Positions 58,840 to 64,000 of a stretch of DNA of 64,000 bases are shown here, piece by piece. The notes beneath the pieces are model-generated. The model saw only the letters and a list, made by a program, of their open reading frames with translations. It had not been told where the DNA came from and ran no database searches. Numbering within the stretch: the first letter of the stretch is position 1; the number at the start of each line of letters is the position of its first letter. The position numbers and the translations under genes are program-made. The DNA lies in NCBI RefSeq assembly GCF_003382365.1, contig NZ_QTSU01000002.1:496001-560000 (forward strand), read 5' to 3'. Origin of the DNA: Lysobacter silvisoli. Its GTDB lineage: Bacteria > Pseudomonadota > Gammaproteobacteria > Xanthomonadales > Xanthomonadaceae.

Positions 58840-59925
58840 CTACAGGCAGACGAAAAAGCAAATCAACTGGGATTTGTCCAGGCTGACCGTCACCGTGTCG
58901 CCATCGCGCCGGACGAACACCGTCTTGTGATACGAAGTGCCCTGCATCACATCGTACGACCAGGATGCGATATGGTCGTTCGAGCCGATGTAGCGGTTGC
59001 CCGCATACACGTCGGTGCGCCCGATCACCTCTTGCCGGCTCACGTTTTCCTTATAGGAATAGTTGGCGATCAGCATGTATTCGCCGGGCGGCAGGCGGGT
59101 GAAGCGGAAGCCGCCCTGGTCGTCGACGATCGTGGTCGACATGAAGTGCTTGAGGATGCTTTCCGGAATGGTGGGCGGAAGCTTCTTGTCGCGCTTGACC
59201 TGCTCGTACCAGGCCTTGAACTCGTCGGTCATCCAGATCAGCCCCACCGCCTGGCTGCCCTTCGGCGGGTACTGCTTCTTCGCCAGCAGGGCACCCTTGT
59301 AGTAGGCGCTGCCGGCGATGGTCGAGGCGCCCAGCGGCCGGATCTCCGCCGTGGCTTCCCTGACGGTCTTGCCCGCGTATCGCTTGCCGTCCAGGCAGGC
59401 CGACATCGCCTCGCGCGCTTCGTTCAAACCGTCGTAGTTCAGGGTCAGCACCTCGGCGCCGTCCATCCGGACCCTCATGTCGCTCTCGCTGGCGCGCATG
59501 GACGCCATGGTCTGGCGCAAATCGCCGACTTGAACGGCGAGCATGCCGCTGGAGTGCGGGCCGGGCATCTGGTTGGCGCGCATGCTCGTAGTCGCCAATC
59601 CTCTTTGGTCGACATCGATACGCACTTCTTTCGGCGCCGGCGGCGCGGGAATGTCCGGCCCGTCCAGCAGGATCATCGAACTCTTCGAGCGGGACGTGGG
59701 CCCGATCAAGGCCATGCCGGCGGCGTTCTTGCGCGCGGAGAAGAACCGCACGGCGCAGTTGCGTCCGGGCTGCGCGGGATCGTCCTTGAGCAACCATGCG
59801 CCCTGAATGGATCGGGTCACGACGATTCCTCCCTCTTCCGCCGAAGAAGGAGCCGCTCCGCTTGGCGTCGGCGCGAGCGCGAGCAGGTATGCGAGGGCGG
59901 CGAATGCCCACCTCGGCTTGGACAT
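58840..59925 (-). CDS. Secreted protein of unknown function with carboxypeptidase-regulatory-like segment
   Basis: 361 aa, starting MSKPRWAFAA after AGGAG. A signal peptide ends SGAAPSS. Around residues 275-310 TTIVDDQGGFRFTRLPPGEYMLIANYSY is a carboxypeptidase regulatory-like (transthyretin-fold) motif, which is a binding module in many secreted proteins. The rest, including a Cys pair at the C terminus (ICFFVCL) and DQRGLATTSMRANQ, is unrecognised. It may be an envelope or surface protein. It is convergent with zntB, with a 7-bp gap. Confidence 0.8.
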   Translation of the reverse strand: MSKPRWAFAALAYLLALAPTPSGAAPSSAEEGGIVVTRSIQGAWLLKDDPAQPGRNCAVRFFSARKNAAGMALIGPTSRSKSSMILLDGPDIPAPPAPKEVRIDVDQRGLATTSMRANQMPGPHSSGMLAVQVGDLRQTMASMRASESDMRVRMDGAEVLTLNYDGLNEAREAMSACLDGKRYAGKTVREATAEIRPLGASTIAGSAYYKGALLAKKQYPPKGSQAVGLIWMTDEFKAWYEQVKRDKKLPPTIPESILKHFMSTTIVDDQGGFRFTRLPPGEYMLIANYSYKENVSRQEVIGRTDVYAGNRYIGSNDHIASWSYDVMQGTSYHKTVFVRRDGDTVTVSLDKSQLICFFVCL

Positions 59926-60134
59926 GGCGGGAACTCCTGCGCAGTCGCGCAGCTGATTCGAAAGGCGCCGATCGCCGCATCCCGGACGCACAGGCCCGGA
60001 GGGAGGATGCGGAGGCAGGCGTTGATGCGAGCATGTCCGCGCACCGTGGCCTTGCGAATGTCGTTCGTCACCGCGGCGGTGCGGTCCGCACCACTTCACC
60101 GGCGGCTACCGATCCGGCGCCCGCCACCCAGCCG

Positions 60135-60893
60135 TCACTTGCGTGGCGCGGCGGCGCCCGGCTCGGCCATCCAGGCGATGAAGTGCCGTTGGACCGCCTC
60201 GCGGTACTGCCGGCCGCTCACGATCGCGCGCCCGCAATCCAGGGTGATCTGGTATCGCCCCGAGCCCAAGGCCAGTACCTCGACCGTGGCGGCGATGCGG
60301 ATGACGGAGGAACGGTGCACGCGGATGAAGGCGCTGCCGTCGAGCTCCTGGACGAAGTCGCCCAGAGGACGGCGCAGGGTGAAGGTCCCGCGCTTGGTCT
60401 CGATGTCCAAGTAGTTGCCTTGCGCGCGGATCACCTGGATATCGGTTTCGTCCACCATCGCGACGCGACGTCCGACCGGCAGCGGAAGCTTGCGCACATC
60501 CGCGGTCGGGCCGCCAGAGGCAGCGGAAGGCAGGCGTGCCTCCAGACGCGACACCGTTTCGCGCAGCCGCTGCGGCGACACCGGCTTGAGCAGGTAGTCC
60601 ACCGCCCGGTCGTCGAACGCCCGTACGCCATGCTGCTCGTAAGCGGTAACGAACACCACCTGCGGCGGCGGTCCGTTCCAGCGCCGCAGCGCTGTGAAGC
60701 CATCTCCTCCCGGCAACTCGATATCCAAGAACAGCACGTCTATCCGCGTGCGCCGCGCCAGCCGTATCAGCTCGTCGACATCGGTGCATTCGGCGACGAC
60801 GTTGATCAGCGAACCCGCGACCTTGCCCAGCAGGCGGCGCAAGCGCTGCCGCGCGAGCGGCTCGTCGTCCACGATGACCGCGCTGAGCGTCAT
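60135..60893 (-). CDS. LytTR family response regulator (second system)
   Basis: 252 aa. Receiver: VIVDDEPLARQRLRRLLG, phospho-acceptor Asp in VLFLDIELPGGDGF, and YLLKPVSPQRLRE. The LytTR DNA-binding domain has VIRAQGNYLDIETKRGTFTLRR and SAFIRVHRSSVIRI. It resembles the regulator at 9973-10734 in architecture but is not closely similar in sequence. The ATG overlaps the kinase stop (ATGA). Targets are unknown; a LytTR direct-repeat site should be sought upstream of nearby secreted-protein genes. Confidence 0.95.
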   Translation of the reverse strand: MTLSAVIVDDEPLARQRLRRLLGKVAGSLINVVAECTDVDELIRLARRTRIDVLFLDIELPGGDGFTALRRWNGPPPQVVFVTAYEQHGVRAFDDRAVDYLLKPVSPQRLRETVSRLEARLPSAASGGPTADVRKLPLPVGRRVAMVDETDIQVIRAQGNYLDIETKRGTFTLRRPLGDFVQELDGSAFIRVHRSSVIRIAATVEVLALGSGRYQITLDCGRAIVSGRQYREAVQRHFIAWMAEPGAAAPRK

Positions 60894-62041
60894 AGCGGCG
60901 CGCCCTGCGCCGACCGGCCCGACGGATCGCCGCGCTCCGGCAGCGGTACCTGGATCTGGACGCGGTAGACGTCGGTCTCCTGCTCGTGCTTGTGCATCCG
61001 CCCGCGATCCCCGTACAGCAGGCGCAAGCGCTCCTCGACCACGCGCTGCCCCATGCCGTTGCCGCCTTTGCGTGCGCCTTCCAAGGCGCGCGAGTTCTCC
61101 ACGGACACATGCAGATCGGCGCCGTCGATCCAGCCCGTGACGCTGACCCACCCGGGCGTGCGCGAACGGGCGATCGCGTGGACGACGGCATTTTCCACCA
61201 AAGGCTGCAACGACAGGGACGGCACCGGAACGTCCAGGCACGCTTCGTCGACGCGAATATGCGAGGTCATGCGCTCGCCCAGGCGGATTTCCTCGATCAT
61301 GAGGTAGTTCGTCACGTGCTTGAGCTCGTCGCGTAGCGGCCGCTCCTGCTTCTGGTCCGCGCGCAGGCCGTCGCGCAGCATTTCGCAGATGGCCACCAGC
61401 ATCCGATCCGCCTGCTCGATGTCCACCTGCATCAGCTCGGCCACGGAGTTGAGCGAATTGAACAGGAAATGCGGGTTGATCTGCGCCTTGACCGCCTCCA
61501 GCCGGGCCAGGGCCAAGTTGGTTTCCAGCGCGGCCAGCCGATGCTCGCGCTCTTCCATACGCTCGAAATAGACCACGCCGTGTATGGTCGCCACCACCAT
61601 GACCCCCAGGATCACGTTGTTCCTCAAGCTGGTGACCAGAATCTCGGTAACCGGCGGCAACGCCGGATACCAGTCGAAGATCGGGTTGGTCACCACGGCA
61701 TAGATCGCCTTGAAGACGATAAAACCGGCGATAAGCCCCACGTTGATCGCCAGGCCGGCGAGAAAGCGCTTGCGGCCCAGGGGGAAGCGCGAAACCGACA
61801 GGTAGGCCGCCAGCGTCATCGGCACCCAGGCCCAGCTGCTGCCGAAGGCGGAGACCAAGGCTTGCGGCCAGCCGTAGGCCTGGCCCGACGCCGACCGCAG
61901 GTCGACCATTTGGCCGGCCAGCATCAGAGCGTAAAGCGTCCACCACGCCACGACGCCCGCGACCAGGATCGAGGCGCGCCGGCGATCCGACAGCAGTCTG
62001 CGGCCGAAGGAAGGGGGCGGCATCGTGAGTCGGTCGGACAT
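60890..62041 (-). CDS. LytS-type sensor histidine kinase (second system)
   Basis: 383 aa. Four hydrophobic segments between residues 25 and 160 form the membrane sensor, followed by a coiled stretch MEEREHRLAALETNLALARLEAVKAQ. The phospho-acceptor region is INPHFLFNSLNSVAELM, and the ATPase domain has QPLVENAVVHAI and GNGMGQRVVEERLRLLYG. Overlap with the response regulator is four bases. The gene for the small lipoprotein lies 179 bp upstream on the same strand. Confidence 0.94.
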   Translation of the reverse strand: MSDRLTMPPPSFGRRLLSDRRRASILVAGVVAWWTLYALMLAGQMVDLRSASGQAYGWPQALVSAFGSSWAWVPMTLAAYLSVSRFPLGRKRFLAGLAINVGLIAGFIVFKAIYAVVTNPIFDWYPALPPVTEILVTSLRNNVILGVMVVATIHGVVYFERMEEREHRLAALETNLALARLEAVKAQINPHFLFNSLNSVAELMQVDIEQADRMLVAICEMLRDGLRADQKQERPLRDELKHVTNYLMIEEIRLGERMTSHIRVDEACLDVPVPSLSLQPLVENAVVHAIARSRTPGWVSVTGWIDGADLHVSVENSRALEGARKGGNGMGQRVVEERLRLLYGDRGRMHKHEQETDVYRVQIQVPLPERGDPSGRSAQGAPL

Positions 62042-62166
62042 CGCGCGCTTCGGTCCTGGCCCCGGGGCGGATTCGTATTGTGCAGGAGCCAGGCGGATGA
62101 AGGGCGGCGGGAGAGCGGGATCGACGCGGGCGAAGTCGGTCCGGCACCGTTACCGCCCTTCCCGCC

Positions 62167-62208
62167 CGCGACCCGAGCGGCGCCACGGGCCAGCCCGCTC
62201 GGGTCGCG
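62167..62208 (-). terminator. Strong stem-loop after lipoprotein gene
   Basis: A perfect 14-bp inverted repeat (CGCGACCCGAGCGG / CCGCTCGGGTCGCG) with a 14-bp loop lies 12 bp beyond the stop of the lipoprotein gene. It lacks a T-run, so termination would be Rho-assisted or the stem could protect the mRNA. Confidence 0.55.
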
Positions 62209-62220
62209 TATCGCGCGCGC

Positions 62221-62517
62221 TCAGCGCGCGCTGCAGACGGGCGGGTTGGTCATGCCGAAGGAAAACAGATTGCCGCCGTTGACGGTGCAAGCGTAGGTCT
62301 TGCCGTTCTTGGCCTTCAGCGTCACGTAGGTGTTGACGCCTTCGGTGCGGCGCTCGACCAGCGTCAGCTCCGACGGCGACAGGCCCAGCACGCCGCCGGT
62401 TTCCGAAAGGATGCGTTCGTCGGTCAGCGTGTTGGTCTTGGACGCCACGGCGGCGCAGCCGGTGACGGACAGACTGGCGATCAGCATGGCGCCGAGGAGC
62501 GAAGGCTTGGAATGCAT
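62221..62517 (-). CDS. Small lipoprotein, paralogue of 8067-8354
   Basis: 98 aa starting MHSKPSLLGAML; chosen over an ATG nine codons upstream because AGGA is correctly spaced before it. The lipobox is LSVTGC. The mature protein shows TDERILSETGGVLGLSP, RRTEGVNTYVTL and YACTVNGGNLFSFGMTNPPVC, the same order as in the left-hand paralogue, with both mature cysteines conserved. The C-terminal 18-residue block is nearly identical between the two. Function unknown; it is presumably anchored in the outer membrane. Confidence 0.85.
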   Translation of the reverse strand: MHSKPSLLGAMLIASLSVTGCAAVASKTNTLTDERILSETGGVLGLSPSELTLVERRTEGVNTYVTLKAKNGKTYACTVNGGNLFSFGMTNPPVCSAR

Positions 62518-62840
62518 GTGCGAATCCTGAGAGGGTGAGTTCATGGGCGTCCATGCCTGCCGCGCATACGGCGGAGCCGCACTAGACGGGCCGCATCATC
62601 CAATCGGACTTTCGTGCCGCTCAAGCCGGAGGTGACGAACAGCACCGGCGAGGTGTCGAACGCCTCGGTCCGCACCGAACCCTGCGGCCAAAATCCAGCA
62701 CGGCAGCCGGTGCACCGCTCGTTGCGCACGCCGGGCCCGACGATGGCCGATGCCGGCGGCCGCCCGATCCACGCAGATCGCGCTTTCCCCCGCGCGGGTC
62801 TGGGCGCAGACTGCCTGCTCGAGAAGGCGGAGCGCACTGC
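62518..62840. other. Intergenic region without recognisable gene
   Basis: These 323 bp separate the divergent lipoprotein and arginase-family genes. I see no conserved small ORF, hairpin or repeat. It should contain both promoters; a GGAG ribosome-binding sequence lies before the ATG at 62841. Confidence 0.6.
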
Positions 62841-63653
62841 ATGGCCCTGCAACGAACCCTGTTCGATCTGGCCTTGGCTTACCCGCAATGGCAGGGTTCG
62901 GGCCGTCACGAACACCTGCCGCGCGGCGCCGAGGCCGCCGCGGCGGTGTGCGGCCGCTACGCGCCGCTGGTACGCGTGCCGGCGCATGAGGGCCCGGCGC
63001 AGGACGCGCACGGCGTCAACCGCTGGGACGCGGTGTTCGCGCAGTTCCGCAGCGCGCACGACATCCTGTCGCGCTCCGGCGCGCGCCGCGTGCTCACCGC
63101 CGGCGGCGACTGCGCGGTGGACGTGGCGGTGATCGGCTATCTCAACGGCCTGCATCCTGGCCTGCGGGTGATCTGGATCGATGCCCACGCCGACGGCAAC
63201 ACGCCCGCCACCTCGCCCAGCGGCAATTTCCACGGCATGCCGGTGAGCGCGATCCTGGGACGTGCGCCCGAACCCATGCGTCCCTATCTGGGCGCGCCCC
63301 TGGAGCCCTCGCGCTTCCGCTACTTCGGCGTCCGCGACGAACTGGGCGACGCGGGCGATCACGCGCTGCGCAGCGAACTCGACCTGCGCCGGCTGGACCC
63401 GCAGGCGCCCATCGACGGGCCGGTGCACGTGCATTTCGACCTCGACGCGCTCGATCCGCGCGAGTTCCCGTACGTCGCCTATCCCGAAGGCGCTCTGGCC
63501 GTCGACGAGGCCGTGGCCCTGCTGCGCCGCATCTCCCGCGAAGCCGATCTGGTCGGCCTCACCGTGACCGAATTCGCCCCGGCCGACCAGCAACAGGCCC
63601 GCGCAGGCAGCCGGGTGATCGAAAGGCTTTGCGAGGCGGCCGTCGGCCGCTAG
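62841..63653 (+). CDS. Arginase/agmatinase-family ureohydrolase
   Basis: 270 aa. The two-manganese site is built from GGDCAVD near residue 92, WIDAHADGN near 112 with the following FHGMP, and HVHFDLDALDP near 198. The final TEFAPADQQQ motif has the Glu typical of family members. The family includes arginase, agmatinase, formiminoglutamase and guanidinobutyrase; no specificity-determining loop is obvious, so I leave the substrate open. It is cytoplasmic. The stop overlaps the stop of the DUF11 gene on the other strand (shared CTAG at 63650-63653). Confidence 0.9.
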   Translation: MALQRTLFDLALAYPQWQGSGRHEHLPRGAEAAAAVCGRYAPLVRVPAHEGPAQDAHGVNRWDAVFAQFRSAHDILSRSGARRVLTAGGDCAVDVAVIGYLNGLHPGLRVIWIDAHADGNTPATSPSGNFHGMPVSAILGRAPEPMRPYLGAPLEPSRFRYFGVRDELGDAGDHALRSELDLRRLDPQAPIDGPVHVHFDLDALDPREFPYVAYPEGALAVDEAVALLRRISREADLVGLTVTEFAPADQQQARAGSRVIERLCEAAVGR

Positions 63654-64000
63654 GCCGCGACGGTCGCCGAGACGCGACCCGCGCACGTCGCCGCGCCACG
63701 GCCGCGGCAGTTCACCGTGCACCGGAACGCGAGCGTGGCGCTCTGCCCGCTAGCCAGCGCGCCCAACGCGATCCCGGCGCCGGTCCGGCTGGCGACGGTG
63801 AACGCACCCGCCGGCACGCCGTTGCCGGTGACGGTCACGGCATTGGCCGCCGGGCAGGCGATCCCGGCGCCCGGCGCGTCGCGCACCACCGCGCCGGTCA
63901 CCGCGCCGGGGCCGTGGGTGTTGACGGTCAGCGTGCAAGTGCGGGGCGGGCCGCGAACGGCGGTGTCGCCCGGCGAACGGAGGTCGCGTTTAGGCCATGG
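63650..64000 (-). CDS. DUF11-repeat surface protein, C-terminal fragment
   Basis: The frame is open to the window edge, so the N terminus lies outside. The visible 116 residues contain TCTLTVNTHGPGAVTGAVVRDA, VTGNGVPAGAFTV and ALASGQSATLAFRCTVN, which are DUF11-type Ig-like repeat motifs. Two Cys pairs occur (TCT, GIACP, RCTVNC, TCAGR). DUF11 proteins are large secreted or surface adhesin-like proteins. The C terminus here has no anchor segment. Confidence 0.8.
   Translation of the reverse strand, partial: PWPKRDLRSPGDTAVRGPPRTCTLTVNTHGPGAVTGAVVRDAPGAGIACPAANAVTVTGNGVPAGAFTVASRTGAGIALGALASGQSATLAFRCTVNCRGRGAATCAGRVSATVAA

Noticed and set aside
62541-63722. Minus-strand frame of 393 codons opposite the arginase-family gene
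   Set aside because: It overlaps an intact enzyme with all metal-binding motifs and has no domain of its own.
1-64000. tRNA, rRNA, integrase or prophage remnants
   Set aside because: No cloverleaf, rRNA segment, integrase or phage structural gene was recognised on either strand, although no RNA-search program could be run.

Overview
The window is high-GC chromosomal DNA with tightly packed genes, many four-base start/stop overlaps (ATGA, GTGA, TTGA) and frequent GTG/TTG starts. A TonB-dependent receptor, several secreted hydrolases and lipoproteins, acnD-prpF, a DUF5916 barrel protein and dispersed hairpin repeats of the kind common in xanthomonads all point to a gammaproteobacterium of the Xanthomonadaceae/Lysobacteraceae, most likely Lysobacter or a close relative. 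This assignment rests on gene content only. I saw no rRNA, tRNA, CRISPR array, integrase or transposase.

Left part (1-23100): a hypothetical gene, then an AraC regulator followed by a coupled trio (a 45-aa cysteine-rich protein, an Asp-nucleophile alpha/beta hydrolase, a Rossmann-fold reductase). Next come a sterol-desaturase-like membrane enzyme, a DUF5916 outer-membrane protein, a small lipoprotein (paralogue at the far right), and a carboxylesterase/LytS-type kinase/LytTR regulator/serine hydrolase run. Secreted proteins of unknown function follow, one pair ending in a perfect intrinsic terminator. Then a regulator/beta-propeller/DUF899/membrane-protein cluster, a first member of an unrecognised paralogous pair, and a DinB protein.

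Middle (23100-47660): a tandemly amplified palindromic repeat; a ThuA-quinoprotein-cytochrome c fusion lipoprotein; prpF-acnD of the 2-methylcitrate cycle; and the most striking region, a divergent N-acetylgalactosamine (GalNAc) harvesting and catabolic locus. The minus-strand arm encodes a secreted GH31 enzyme, a TonB-dependent receptor, a lectin-tailed secreted protein and a GH109-type alpha-N-acetylgalactosaminidase. The plus-strand arm encodes AgaS, a ROK kinase, an AgaZ/KbaZ-like protein, the DeoR-type repressor AgaR, an amino-sugar-6-phosphate deacetylase and an MFS sugar porter with an unusual periplasmic insertion. The 321-bp divergent region carries six CTTTC/GAAAG motifs, four of them in two dyads. 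A further GAAAG-N16-CTTTC dyad lies just upstream of agaR. CTTTC is the published core of proteobacterial AgaR sites, so the locus looks AgaR-controlled and autoregulated.

Right part (47660-64000): the second unrecognised paralogue, a DUF5694 protein, an OmpR/EnvZ-type two-component system with a secreted hydrolase, and divergently a redox-flavoured operon (epoxide-hydrolase-like protein, cytochrome P460, OsmC, CcdA, DipZ-type thioredoxin). Then topoisomerase IB, a small membrane protein, a ZntB/CorA transporter, a secreted hypothetical protein, a second LytTR two-component system, the second small lipoprotein, an arginase-family enzyme, and the truncated end of a DUF11 protein.
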